Shown in pieces: positions 49,705-59,625 of a stretch of 64,000 bases of DNA; the first letter of the stretch is position 1; each line of letters begins with the position of its first letter. The DNA is taken from assembly GCA_965218555.1 (NCBI GenBank), contig OZ244625.1, forward strand, positions 806,001 to 870,000, read 5' to 3'. The notes beneath the pieces are model-generated. The model saw only the letters and a list, made by a program, of their open reading frames with translations. It made no database searches and was not told the origin of the DNA. Made by a program: the position numbers and the translations under genes. Source of the DNA: JAPPLB01 sp965218555 (GTDB lineage Bacteria > Acidobacteriota > Terriglobia > Bryobacterales > UBA6623).

Positions 49705-51471
49705 CTAGTCCTCCTTGGCCGAGATCACTTCGATCGTGGCCTCGGTGTCGACTGTGCCCTCGGGGTGGGTGAAGCGGAGCTTGTAGGTTCCCGCCTCCAC
49801 GGCCGCCGCCGCCGTGGCCTTGGCTGATATCTCGGTGCCGGCGTCGTTCGCCCTGACCTCGGAGAAAACGACCTCGCCGACCACGGCGGTTCCATCAAGC
49901 GCCTCGATCTTAGTCACCGGCTTGAGAGCGGTTCCGCTGACGGTTACCTCCTTTGCCTCCGGATCTCCGATCGTGATCGCCTGACCGATCGAGGCGGCTT
50001 TGGCTGAGGGAGGCGGGTCGACGACTTGGATTTCGACGTCGGTCGAGCCGTTGGGCGTGGTGACCTTGAGCCGATAGGGTCCGGGGGCGACTTCCTTGTT
50101 GACGGTCGCCTTGATCTTGATCTCATCTCCCGCGTCATTGACTGTCTGCTCGGTGATCTTGATGCCCTCGACATTGGCGGGCGCCTCGACCGTGGCGTTG
50201 TTGAGACTGCTGCCTCTGAGGGTCAACTCTGTGGCGACCGGCAGTCCGCGGGAGATCTTCTTTTCCGTCTCCGGCAAGGCGATAACGACCGGCGGCGTGG
50301 CCGCGCCGGAGCCGTTGCTCACCACTTGCACCCGTTGCAGATACTGTACCTGCTTCCCTATCAAGACGAGCTCGCCGAGCGCTGAGGTCACCTGGAGAGG
50401 TTTGAGGTTGTTTTTGGGTTTGTCCGTACCGCAGAACAGCACGCGCTTGGAAATGAACGTCATCGTGCGGCGGTGGGTGTTGTGGGGAATGATGATCCCA
50501 TCCCGTAGCGCTTGGATGTCGAGCCGCCGCAGTTGATTGATCGTCGTATCCGGGTAGATCGCCCCGAGTCCGCTGACCCCCGGGCCGTTCACTATGTTCG
50601 TAAACCCTGAGTAGTGCGTTTTGGCACGGCTAGGGGCCTCGTAGAAAGGAAGAAACCCCGTCATCAACAAGCCCGACATCTTAAAGATGCTCAATAATTT
50701 ATGGCGAAAGCCGACCTCCTGCGCGCGCTCAAGGCTGCTGCGAACAATTTGGTAACTATCAATCGGCATCGTAGGATACTCCCGGCCGGTCTCAGAGCTC
50801 GAGCAACCCTTCGTGCCTTCCGGCAATGGTTTGTAGTTCCTAAAACCCACCGCCGCCAGTTGCAAAGCGAAGCCGGAGTTATTGCCGATGACCACCTCCA
50901 CGCCATAATAGTTATTGGCGACTCGAGTGCCGAAACTGTCTCGGACCACCTTCTTGGGCAATACTTTCCACATCACCTCGACTTGTGCGTCCAAGCCGGG
51001 CGGCAGCGGTTGCGCAGTGATCGCGGTGATTGAGAAATCGGCTTGGCCGGGGTCGCTGCGGCCACCTTTCTCTGTGCCGGAATCCGCATCTGAGGACGGC
51101 CGCACCCAAAGCTTGATATTAGCTACGCGTGCTGATTTCGCCACGGTGATCTTGCCGACGAGTAAGCAATCTTCGGCAAACACGGTGCTGACTTTGATGC
51201 CCAGACCTTCCGGGGCATCGAGTTGCATGTTCTTGAGATCGTGGCGATTCTCGGCCTCGCAGCCCTCGCTGGTGAGAGACACCTCAATCTCTTCGCCTCG
51301 CGACGCCGTGGAGGGGAAAGCTTCGTATTGCCTAGCGGCTAAGGGCTCGCTAACACCCAAGCACAGCAGGGTGCAGATTGAGAGCGGGCCGAGACACCTC
51401 GCAAATCGAGTGTCTTTGTCTACCGTGCTCCGAGGGTATTGAGACTCTGTACGTAGCTGTGGTGTCAGCAT
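49705..51471 (-). CDS. Secreted protein with IPT/TIG-like C-terminal domains
   Basis: 588 residues. A hydrophobic export segment lies near residues 28-48 (LGPLSICTLLCLGVSEPLAA). The middle region has MWKVLPKKVVRDSFGTRVAN and NYYGVEVVIGNNSGFALQLA, not recognised. The C-terminal third contains two beta domains with the TIG/IPT look (TELTLRGSSLNNATVEAPAN; EVTVSGTALKPVTKIEALDG), each ending in a YRLKVTTPNGS or YKLRFTHPEGT strand. Such proteins are abundant in Acidobacteriota. A shorter start is possible. Confidence 0.65.
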   Translation of the reverse strand: MLTPQLRTESQYPRSTVDKDTRFARCLGPLSICTLLCLGVSEPLAARQYEAFPSTASRGEEIEVSLTSEGCEAENRHDLKNMQLDAPEGLGIKVSTVFAEDCLLVGKITVAKSARVANIKLWVRPSSDADSGTEKGGRSDPGQADFSITAITAQPLPPGLDAQVEVMWKVLPKKVVRDSFGTRVANNYYGVEVVIGNNSGFALQLAAVGFRNYKPLPEGTKGCSSSETGREYPTMPIDSYQIVRSSLERAQEVGFRHKLLSIFKMSGLLMTGFLPFYEAPSRAKTHYSGFTNIVNGPGVSGLGAIYPDTTINQLRRLDIQALRDGIIIPHNTHRRTMTFISKRVLFCGTDKPKNNLKPLQVTSALGELVLIGKQVQYLQRVQVVSNGSGAATPPVVIALPETEKKISRGLPVATELTLRGSSLNNATVEAPANVEGIKITEQTVNDAGDEIKIKATVNKEVAPGPYRLKVTTPNGSTDVEIQVVDPPPSAKAASIGQAITIGDPEAKEVTVSGTALKPVTKIEALDGTAVVGEVVFSEVRANDAGTEISAKATAAAAVEAGTYKLRFTHPEGTVDTEATIEVISAKED

Positions 51472-51563
51472 CGGTTGGTCTCTGTGAGCTTCGGCCTAGT
51501 AGTCTGTTTTCGGCGGCTCCCGATCCTCAACTCCTGATTTCCGTTTGTCACAAACGTGATGCG

Positions 51564-52439
51564 CTACTCGAGACCCCGCGCCGGGTTCGTCCAGATCGGC
51601 TGGGTCACGAACGCTCCTTCCTCATGCCCCTCAAAGCCGATCCCTGCAATCGAGGCAGGCATCAGAGGGTCTCCCCGAATCTCGAGCATTCCCTCCGCTT
51701 CAGACGTACAGGAAAGGACGTCCCTCAACACGAACGGTCGGTGATGCCCCTTGCCGAAGTCCATGGTGGCCCTGCAAAGTTCGGCCCCGTCAAAGCCGCT
51801 GCGGGCGATCAGTGTCACCTCCTGAGCCTGCATCGACACCAACGCCAGCGAGGGCGTGAACCCACCCCCTGCCAGGTACGGCATGAAGGCCGTCTTGTGA
51901 AGGACGCTCGACAGCGGTATGCCGGCCATGTACGCCGGGCGCCCCGGCACGATTTGCACGAACGTCGCGTTGACCGCTACCGATTCGGCGGGATCCATGG
52001 TCACCACGGCATAACCGATGGCCGTGGGAGAACCGTTCGGGATCGTCACTTGCGCCCCGTAGCCGCCCGGGGAAAGCGTCCCCTGAAATCCACTGGCAGG
52101 CGCGCCGGTCAGGTCATCAGCATTTGCCGCCAGCGGCATGTTCAGGGGTTCTCCGTTCGTGTCGAAGAAGTCCACTTGGAACGTCGCCATGGTGGTCGCG
52201 ACGTTGCCGGCTTGGAAGATCATGAAGAACGCCCCGGCCGGGTCTTGCGGAGTCCCGTGGTTGGCGATCTGGGGAATGATCGTGTCGCCGGGGGCGATCA
52301 CGATGCCGGGCGGCGATATGGCCGCTTTGGATTGCCAATCCGGGATGGGCTCGAAGTAGGGGCCTGCGGGCCGCGGCAGGGTTTGCGCCATCGAGCTCAG
52401 GGCCAAAAGAAACAGAGTGACCGTTCTTGCGAAGTTCAT
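51564..52439 (-). CDS. Secreted module protein SP, copy B
   Basis: About 291 residues. I start at MNFAR because a GAGGAAAA Shine-Dalgarno precedes it and a signal peptide follows (TVTLFLLALSSMAQT); an upstream in-frame ATG overlaps the NHL stop. The mature part is conserved in all copies: PGDTIIPQIANHGTPQDPAG, then LSPGGYGAQVTIPNGSPTAI, LSSVLHKTAFMPYLAGGGFT, and two conserved Cys (ELCRATM and VLSCTSE). Likely a beta-sandwich surface protein, no known family or function. Confidence 0.8.
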   Translation of the reverse strand: MNFARTVTLFLLALSSMAQTLPRPAGPYFEPIPDWQSKAAISPPGIVIAPGDTIIPQIANHGTPQDPAGAFFMIFQAGNVATTMATFQVDFFDTNGEPLNMPLAANADDLTGAPASGFQGTLSPGGYGAQVTIPNGSPTAIGYAVVTMDPAESVAVNATFVQIVPGRPAYMAGIPLSSVLHKTAFMPYLAGGGFTPSLALVSMQAQEVTLIARSGFDGAELCRATMDFGKGHHRPFVLRDVLSCTSEAEGMLEIRGDPLMPASIAGIGFEGHEEGAFVTQPIWTNPARGLE

Positions 52440-52483
52440 CACTTTTTTCCTCCTCAACGTACGTGTCGGTAAGACCTTGAGCA

Positions 52484-54685
52484 TCATCGTGGTGGAAGTG
52501 GAATCAGACCGCGTATTCCTTCGAGCAGCGGCGCTCGCTCGCCAGCCGGAATCGGCGTGAGGACTCGGATCCGGTGGTTGTCCCGATCGGCGATGAAGAG
52601 GTTGCCCGCGCCGTCCGTCGCCACGCCAATGGGAAAGTCTAGCCGAGCCTCGGTGGCCGGGCCGCCGTCTCCGCCGAACCCTTGCTCTCCCGTGCCCGCG
52701 ATGGTGCTGATGACCCCCGAGGAGTCCACCTTGCGGATCCGGTGGTTGACCAGATCGGCGATGTAGAGGTTGCCCTCGCTGTCAACCGCCACGCCAGTGG
52801 GGAAGTTTAGCTGGGCCTCGGTCGCCGGACCGCCGTCCCCGCCGAAGCCGGGCTCGCCCGTGCCCGCGATGGTGCTGATCGTCCCCGAGGAGTCCACCTT
52901 GCGGATCCGCTGGGTGCTGCCATCGGCGATATAGAGGTTGCCCTCGCTGTCAACCGCCACGCCAGAGGGGGAGGCCAACTGAGCCTGGACCGCTGGACCG
53001 CCGTCCCCGCCGAAGCCGCGCTCTCCCGTGCCCGCGATGGTGCTGATGACCCCCGCGGAGTCCACCTTGCGGATCCGGTGGTTGCTCCGATCGGCGATGA
53101 AGAGGTTGCCCGCGCCGTCCGTCGCCACGCCAGTGGGGAAATCTAGCTGGGCCTCGGTGGCCGGGCCGCCGTCCCCGCCGAATCCGCGCTCTCCCGTGCC
53201 CGCGAATGTGCTGATGACCCCCGCGGAGTCCACCTTGCGGATTCGGTGGTTCCTCGAATCGGCGATGTAGAGGTTGCCCGCCCCGTCCAGCGTCACGTCA
53301 AGGGGGAAATCTAGCTGAGCCTCGGTGGCCGGGCCGCCGTCCCCGCCGAATCCTCCCTCGCCCGTGCCCGCGAATGTGCTGATGGTCCCCGCGGAGTCCA
53401 CCTTGCGGATTCGGTGGTTCCTCGAATCGGCGATGAAGAGGTTGCCCGCCCCGTCTACCGCCCCGTCAAAGGGGGTCCTTAGCAGAGCATCGACCGCCGG
53501 ACCGCCATCCCCGCTCTCTCCCGGTCCCGCGATGGTGCTGATGACCCCCGAGGAGTCCACCTTGCGGATTCGGCGGTTGACAATATCGGCGATGAAGAGG
53601 TTGCCCGCGCCGTCCAGCGTCACGTCAACGGGAAAGTTCAGCCGGGCCTCGGTGGCCGGGCCGCCGTCCCCGCCGAAGCCTCCTTCTCCGGTTCCCGCGA
53701 CCGTAGTGATCGTCCCCGAGGAGTCCACCATGCGGATCCGGTGGCCATCGGCGATGAAGAGGTTGCCCGCGGCGTCCGCCGCCACGCCAGTGGGTAAGTT
53801 TAGCTGGGCCTCGGTCGCCGTACCGCCGTCCCCGCCGAAGCCGCGCTCTCCCGTACCAGCGATGGTGCTGATGACCCCCGCGGAGTCCACCTTGCGGATC
53901 CGGTGGTTGGAGTAATTGGCGATGAAGAGGTTGCCCGCGCCGTCCAGCGCCACGCCAGTGGGTGAGTTTAGCTGGGCCTCGGTCGCCGGACCGCCGTCCC
54001 CGCCGAAGCCCCTTTCTCCGGTGCCCGCGACGGTGCTGATGGTCCCCGTGGAGTCCACCATGCGGATCCGGTGGTTGGCCGAATCGGTGAAGTAGAGGTC
54101 GCCCAAGTTGTCTAACGCCACACCAGAGGGGCTATTTAACTGAGCATCGACCGCCGGGCCGCCGTCCCCGCCGAATCCTCTCTCGCCCGTGCCCGCGATG
54201 GTGCTGATCGTCCCCATCGAGTCCACCTTGCGGATCCGCAGGTTGAAGCTATCGGCGATGTAGAGGTTGCCCGCCCCGTCCGTGGCCACGTCAGTGGGGT
54301 AGTCTAGCCGAGCATCGGTGGCCGGGCCGCCGTCCCCGCCGAATCCTCTCTCGCCCGTGCCCGCGATGGTGCTGATCGTCCCCGTGGAGTCCACCATGCG
54401 GATCCGGTGGTTGCTCGAATCGGCGATGAAGAGGTTGCCCGCACCGTCCAATGCCACGCCATTGGGGTGGTCTAGCCGGGCATCGGTGGCCGGGCCACCG
54501 TCCCCGGACTTCGGCAGACCGGCGAAGGTGTCGATTCTCCAGTCGGCAGACTCTGATTGCGCCCCGGCGCTCGCCGCGAGAAGCACGGCGCATAAGGCAA
54601 GCTTGACGGCCCGAACTCCCCCGCCGCTTCGCGACCATTCGGCCAACCGGCTCAATAGTTCTTTTACGATTGAGTTCCGCATCAT
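52484..54685 (-). CDS. Secreted NHL-repeat beta-propeller protein, copy B
   Basis: 733 residues. AGGGGGAA precedes the ATG; signal peptide AVKLALCAVLLAASAGAQ. About twelve 56-residue NHL repeats (ISTIAGTGERGFGGDGGPAT; NLFIADSSNHRIRMVDSTGT) and a conserved tail ERAPLLEGIRGLIPLPPR. Twelve blades would make two six-bladed propellers. Repeats are almost identical at DNA level, so copy number can change by recombination. The stop touches the small frame before SP copy B, consistent with coupling. Confidence 0.9.
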   Translation of the reverse strand: MMRNSIVKELLSRLAEWSRSGGGVRAVKLALCAVLLAASAGAQSESADWRIDTFAGLPKSGDGGPATDARLDHPNGVALDGAGNLFIADSSNHRIRMVDSTGTISTIAGTGERGFGGDGGPATDARLDYPTDVATDGAGNLYIADSFNLRIRKVDSMGTISTIAGTGERGFGGDGGPAVDAQLNSPSGVALDNLGDLYFTDSANHRIRMVDSTGTISTVAGTGERGFGGDGGPATEAQLNSPTGVALDGAGNLFIANYSNHRIRKVDSAGVISTIAGTGERGFGGDGGTATEAQLNLPTGVAADAAGNLFIADGHRIRMVDSSGTITTVAGTGEGGFGGDGGPATEARLNFPVDVTLDGAGNLFIADIVNRRIRKVDSSGVISTIAGPGESGDGGPAVDALLRTPFDGAVDGAGNLFIADSRNHRIRKVDSAGTISTFAGTGEGGFGGDGGPATEAQLDFPLDVTLDGAGNLYIADSRNHRIRKVDSAGVISTFAGTGERGFGGDGGPATEAQLDFPTGVATDGAGNLFIADRSNHRIRKVDSAGVISTIAGTGERGFGGDGGPAVQAQLASPSGVAVDSEGNLYIADGSTQRIRKVDSSGTISTIAGTGEPGFGGDGGPATEAQLNFPTGVAVDSEGNLYIADLVNHRIRKVDSSGVISTIAGTGEQGFGGDGGPATEARLDFPIGVATDGAGNLFIADRDNHRIRVLTPIPAGERAPLLEGIRGLIPLPPR

Positions 54686-54738
54686 TTCCCCCTTGAATAG
54701 ATAGAAACAAGTCCGCGTTGCGTCACATGGCTGATGCG

Positions 54739-55614
54739 CTACTCGAGACCCCGCGCCGGGTTCGTCCAGATCGGCTGAGTCACGAACGCTCCTTCCACAT
54801 GCCCTTCAAAGCCGATCCCGGCTATCGAGCCCGGCATCAGAGGGTCCCCCTGAATCTCGAGCATTCCCTCCGCTTCAGACGTACAGGGAAGTTCGTCCCT
54901 CAACAGGAACGGACGGTGATGCCCTTTGCCGAACTCCATGGTGACTCTGCAAAGTTCGGCCCCCTCAAAACCGTCGCGGGCGATCAGTGTCACCACCTGA
55001 GCCTGCATCGACACCAACGCCAGGGAGGGAGTGAACCCGCCCCCTGCCAGGTACGGCATGAAGGCCGTCTTGTGAAGGACGCTCGACAGCGGTATGCCGG
55101 CCATGTACGGCGGGCGGCCCGGCACGAGATTCACGAACGTCGCGTTGACCGCAACCGATTCGTCAGGGTCCATGGTCACCACGGCATAACCGATGGCCGT
55201 GGGCGAGCCGTTCGGGATCGTCACTTGCGCCCCGTAGCCTCCCGGGGAAAGCGTCCCCTGAAATCCAGTGGCCGGCGCGCCGGTCAGGTCATCAGCATGT
55301 GCCGCCAGCGGCATGTTCAGGGGTTCTCCGTTCGTGTCGAAGAAGTCCACTTGGAACGTCGCCATGGTGGTCGCGACGTTGCCGGCTTGGAAGATCATGA
55401 AGAACGCCCCGGCCGGGTCTTGCGGAGTCCCGCTGTTGGCGATCTGGGGAATGATCGTGTCGCCGGGGGCGATCACGATGCCGGGCGGCGATATGGCCGC
55501 TTTGGATTGCCAATCCGGGATGGGCTCGAAGTAGGGGCCGGCGGGCCGCGGCAGGGTTTGCGCCATCGAGCTCAGGGCCAAAAGAAACAGCGTGACCATT
55601 TTTGCGAAGTTCAT
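54739..55614 (-). CDS. Secreted module protein SP, copy C
   Basis: About 291 residues; ATG at 55614 preceded by AGGAGGGG. Signal peptide (MVTLFLLALSSMAQT) and the full conserved core; small differences from copy B (IANSGTPQ, LRDELPCTSE). Intact. Confidence 0.85.
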   Translation of the reverse strand: MNFAKMVTLFLLALSSMAQTLPRPAGPYFEPIPDWQSKAAISPPGIVIAPGDTIIPQIANSGTPQDPAGAFFMIFQAGNVATTMATFQVDFFDTNGEPLNMPLAAHADDLTGAPATGFQGTLSPGGYGAQVTIPNGSPTAIGYAVVTMDPDESVAVNATFVNLVPGRPPYMAGIPLSSVLHKTAFMPYLAGGGFTPSLALVSMQAQVVTLIARDGFEGAELCRVTMEFGKGHHRPFLLRDELPCTSEAEGMLEIQGDPLMPGSIAGIGFEGHVEGAFVTQPIWTNPARGLE

Positions 55615-55659
55615 CACTTTTCCCCTCCTAAACGTACTTGTCGATAAGACCCTTGAGCA

Positions 55660-57864
55660 TCATCGTGGTGGAAGTGGAATCAGACCGCGTATTCCTTCGA
55701 GCAGCGGCGCTCGCTCGCTAGCCGGAATCGGCGTGAGGACTCGGATCCGGTGGTTGCCCCAATCGGCAATGTAGAGGTTGCCCGCGCCGTCCACCGCCAC
55801 GCCAATGGGAAAGTCTAGCCGAGCCTCGGTGGCCGGGCCGCCGTCTCCGCCGAACCCTTGCTCTCCGGTGCCCGCGACGGTGCTGATGACCCCCGCGGAG
55901 TCCACCTTGCGGATCCGGTTGCTGCCATCGGCGATATAGAGGTTGCCCGAGGCGTCCGCCGTCACGTCGGCGGGGGAGTTTAGCTGGGCCTCGGTGGCCG
56001 GGCCGCCGTCCCCGCTGAACCCGAATTCTCCGGCGCCTGCGACGGTGGTGATCGTCCCCGAGGAGTCCACCTTGCGGATCCGGTTGTTGACCTGATCGGC
56101 GATGAAGAGGTTGCCCGCGGCGTCCAACGCCACGCCAGAGGGGAAGAATAACTGGGCCTCAGTCGCCGGGCCGCCATCCCCACCGAACCCGAATTCTCCG
56201 GTGCCCGCGACGGTGCTGATCGTCCCCGTGGAGTCCACCTTGCGGATCCGGTGGTCCCTCAAATCGGCGATGTAGAGGTTGCCCGCCCCGTCCACCGCCA
56301 TGCCAGCGGGGTTTGATAGCTGGGCCTCGGTGGCCGGGCCGCCATCCCCGCCGAACCCGAATTCTCCGGTGCCCGCGACGGTGCTGATCGTCCCCGAGGA
56401 GTCCACCTTGCGGATCCGCTGGTTCCTCGTATCGGCGATGAAGAGGTTGCCCGCGCCGTCCACCGCCACGCCAGAGGGGGAGGCCAACTGAGCCTGGACT
56501 GCCGGGCCGCCGTCCCCGCCGAAGCCGCGCTCTCCCGTGCCCGCGATGGTGCTGATCGTCCCCATCGAGTCCACCTTGCGGACCCGGTGGTTGCCCGTAT
56601 CGGCGATATAAAGGTTGTCCGAGTCGTCCACCGCCACGCCAGAGGGGGATCTTAGCTGGGCCCCGCCCGCCGGACCGCCATCCCCGCTCTCTCCCGGTCC
56701 CGCGATGGTGCTGATGACCCCCGAGGAGTCCACCTTGCGGATCCGGTGGTTGAAGCTATCGGCGATGAAGAGGTTGCCCGCGCCGTCCACCGCCACGCCA
56801 TAGGGGGAGGCCAACTGAGCCTGGACTGCTGGGCCGCCGTCCCCGCCGAAGCCGCGCTCTCCCGTGCCCGCGATGGTGCTGATCGTCCCCATCGAGTCCA
56901 CCTTGCGGATCCGGTTGTTGACCGAATCGGTGAAGTAGAGGTTGCCCGCGGCGTCCAACGCCACGCCATAGGGGAAGAATAACTGGGCATCGGTGGCCGG
57001 ACCGCCGTCCCCGCCGAAGCCGCGCTCTCCCGTGCCCGCGATGGTGCTGATCGTCCCCGTAGAGTCCACCTTGCGGATCCGGTGGTTGTTCCGATCGGCG
57101 ATGAAGAGGTTGCCCGCGCTGTCCGTCGCCACGCCATAGGGGTTGGCTAGCAGGGCCTCGGTGGCCGGGCCGCCGTCCCCGCCGAAGCCGCGCTCTCCCG
57201 TGCCCGCGACGGTGCTGATCGTCCCCGAGGAGTCCACCTTGCGGATCCGCAGGTTGCCCAGATCGACGATATAGAGGTTGCCTGCGCCGTCCACCGCCAC
57301 GCCATAGGGGTTGGCTAGCAAGGCCTCGGTGGCCGGGCCGCCGTCCCCGCCGAAGCCGCGCTCTCCCGTGCCCGCGACGGTGCTGATCGTCCCCGAGGAG
57401 TCCACCTTGCGGATCCGGTGGTTGAAGCTATCGGCGATGAAGAGGTTGCCCGCGGCGTCCAAAGCCACGACATAGGGAAAGTCTAGCCGAGCCTCGGTGG
57501 CCGGGCTGCCGTCTCCGCCGAACCCGAATTCCCCGGTGCCCGCGACGGTGCTGATGACCCCCGCGGAGTCCACCTTGCGGATCCGGTGGTTGACCACATC
57601 GGCGATGTAGAGGTTGCCCGCGGAATCCGTCGCCACGCCACTGGGAAAGTCTAGCCGGGCCTCGGTCGCCGGACCGTTATCCCGAACATCCGGTAAACCG
57701 GCGAAGGTGTCGATTCTCCAGTCGGCAGACTCTGATTGCGCCCCGGCGCTCGCCGCGAGAAGCACGGCGCATAAGGCAAGCTTGACGGCGCGAACACCCC
57801 CGCCGCCCCGCGACCATTCGGCCAACCGACTCAACATTCTTTTGCTTATCGAGTTCCGCATCAT
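55660..57864 (-). CDS. Secreted NHL-repeat beta-propeller protein, copy C
   Basis: 734 residues, same signal peptide, about twelve NHL blades and the same tail as copy B. The order of blade variants differs (for example a GPGESGDGGPAGG short blade in the middle), as expected if blades shuffle between copies. Followed by SP copy C. Confidence 0.9.
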   Translation of the reverse strand: MMRNSISKRMLSRLAEWSRGGGGVRAVKLALCAVLLAASAGAQSESADWRIDTFAGLPDVRDNGPATEARLDFPSGVATDSAGNLYIADVVNHRIRKVDSAGVISTVAGTGEFGFGGDGSPATEARLDFPYVVALDAAGNLFIADSFNHRIRKVDSSGTISTVAGTGERGFGGDGGPATEALLANPYGVAVDGAGNLYIVDLGNLRIRKVDSSGTISTVAGTGERGFGGDGGPATEALLANPYGVATDSAGNLFIADRNNHRIRKVDSTGTISTIAGTGERGFGGDGGPATDAQLFFPYGVALDAAGNLYFTDSVNNRIRKVDSMGTISTIAGTGERGFGGDGGPAVQAQLASPYGVAVDGAGNLFIADSFNHRIRKVDSSGVISTIAGPGESGDGGPAGGAQLRSPSGVAVDDSDNLYIADTGNHRVRKVDSMGTISTIAGTGERGFGGDGGPAVQAQLASPSGVAVDGAGNLFIADTRNQRIRKVDSSGTISTVAGTGEFGFGGDGGPATEAQLSNPAGMAVDGAGNLYIADLRDHRIRKVDSTGTISTVAGTGEFGFGGDGGPATEAQLFFPSGVALDAAGNLFIADQVNNRIRKVDSSGTITTVAGAGEFGFSGDGGPATEAQLNSPADVTADASGNLYIADGSNRIRKVDSAGVISTVAGTGEQGFGGDGGPATEARLDFPIGVAVDGAGNLYIADWGNHRIRVLTPIPASERAPLLEGIRGLIPLPPR

Positions 57865-57923
57865 TTCCCCCTTGAATAGATAGAGATAGAAACAAGTCCG
57901 TGTTGCGTCACAAACGTGATGCG

Positions 57924-58639
57924 CTACTCGAGACCCCGCGCCGGGTTCGTCCAGATGGGCTGGGTCACGAACGCTCCCTCCTCATGCCCTTCAAAGCCAA
58001 TCCCGGCTATCGAGCCCGGCATCAGAGGGTCTCCCTGAATCTCGAGCATTCCCTCCGCTTCAGACGTACAGAGCAGAACGTCCCTCAACAGGAACGGTCG
58101 GTGATGCCCTTTGCCGAAGTTCATGGTGGCTCTGCAAAGTTCGGCCCCCTCAAAGCCGTTGCGGGCGATCAGTGTCACCTCCTGAGCCTGCATCGACACC
58201 AACGCCAGGGAGGGAGTGAACCCGCCCCCTGCCAGGTACGGCATGAATGCAGTCTTATGGAGGACGCTCGACAGCGGTATGCCGGCCATGTACGGCGGCC
58301 GGCCCGGCACGAGATTCACGAACGTCGCGTTGACCGCAACCGATTCGGCGGGATCCATCGTCACCACGGCATAGCCGATGGCCGTGGGAGAGCCGTTCGG
58401 GATCGTCACTTGCGCCCCGTAGCCTCCCGGGGAAAGCGTCCCCTGAAATCCACTGGCCGGCGCGCCGGTCAGGTCATCAGCATTTGCCGCCAGCGGCATG
58501 TTCATGGGTTCCCCGTTCGTGTCGAAGAAGTCCACTTGGAACGTCGCCATGGAGGTCGAGACGTTGCCGGCTTGGAAGATCATGAAGAACGCCCCGGCCG
58601 GGTCTTGCGGAGTCCCGTGGTTGGCGATCTGGGGAATGA
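57924..58639 (-). pseudogene. Secreted module protein SP, copy D, C-terminal part (split by IS)
   Basis: Resumes at IIPQIANHGTPQDP and runs to the normal stop (TQPIWTNPARGLE). The N-terminal part is at 60756-60920, beyond the IS21-family insertion. Neither piece alone gives a secreted protein. Confidence 0.85.
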
Positions 58640-58812
58640 TGTCAATGTCAAACGAAAATTGCGCACTTCTGACAAACGAAAATTGCACACATTTGAGGGG
58701 AGAACCGCCGCGGGTTTGGCGGACTTTCCCCCTTCGTTGCGATGGGGGTTGAGGTGGCCGTCGGAGGGAGCGGAGCGACCGGAGCCGGCCACCTCAAGCT
58801 GTGCAGCAGCCG

Positions 58813-59625
58813 TCATGTTCCCGTCCCTGCGGGCGGGGTGGCTTCGCCGTCCGCGCGTTGCATGGAACGCCACAGCCCCTGGTGAGCCCTCATCCGGAAG
58901 CTGTTCCCGCGGATGTTGACGATGTGGCAGTGGTGCAGCAGGCGGTCGATCAGGGCCGCCGCCATGACGTCGTCCCCCAGTACTGCGCCCCATTCTTCGA
59001 ATCCCTTGTTGGAGGTCAGCACGGTCGAGGCCTGCTCGTGGCGCGCGTTGATCAGCTGGAAGAACAGCACGGCTCCATCGCGGCTGACGGGCAGGTAGCC
59101 GATCTCGTCGACGACCAACAGCGCCGGATGGGTCAGCATGCGCAGGCGGCGCGCCAGCTGGCCCGCTGCACGGGCCTGCTCCAGCGACTCGATCAGGCTC
59201 GCCAGCGTTCCGTAGTAGACCCGCCGCCCCGACTCCGCCGCGGTGATGGCGAGACTGATGGCCAAGTGCGTCTTGCCGACTCCGGGTGGCCCCAGCAGAA
59301 CGACGTTCTCCTGGCGGGCCAGGAACCCGAGCTCGTGCAGACTCTCGATCTGCTCGCGCTTGAGGCTCGGCTGAAAGGCGAAGTCGAACTGCGCCAGGGT
59401 CTTCACGGCGGGCAGCCGGGAGGCGCGCATGGCGGTCTCCAAGCGGCGGTTGTTGCGCAGGGCGATCTGGGCGCCCAGCAGCCGCTCGAGAGCCTCGCCG
59501 GCGGTCACGGCGCCGCTGTCGAGTTGCGCCAGGATGCCGTCCACCGCCTCCAGCGCACCCGGCATCTTCAGGTCGGCCAGCATCGCCCGCAGCCGGGCGC
59601 GCCGCCCGTCGGCCGGCGCGCTCAT
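58813..59625 (-). CDS. istB: IS21-type helper ATPase IstB (element 3)
   Basis: 270 residues: Walker A GPPGVGKTHLAIS, Walker B LLVVDEIGYLPV. ATGA overlap with istA at 59622. Confidence 0.9.
   Translation of the reverse strand: MSAPADGRRARLRAMLADLKMPGALEAVDGILAQLDSGAVTAGEALERLLGAQIALRNNRRLETAMRASRLPAVKTLAQFDFAFQPSLKREQIESLHELGFLARQENVVLLGPPGVGKTHLAISLAITAAESGRRVYYGTLASLIESLEQARAAGQLARRLRMLTHPALLVVDEIGYLPVSRDGAVLFFQLINARHEQASTVLTSNKGFEEWGAVLGDDVMAAALIDRLLHHCHIVNIRGNSFRMRAHQGLWRSMQRADGEATPPAGTGT

Noticed and set aside
51378..52472. Plus-strand frames opposite the SP genes, repeated near 54718 and 57900
   Set aside because: They recur only because the SP genes recur. They lack a signal peptide or Shine-Dalgarno and show Arg/His-rich shadow composition.
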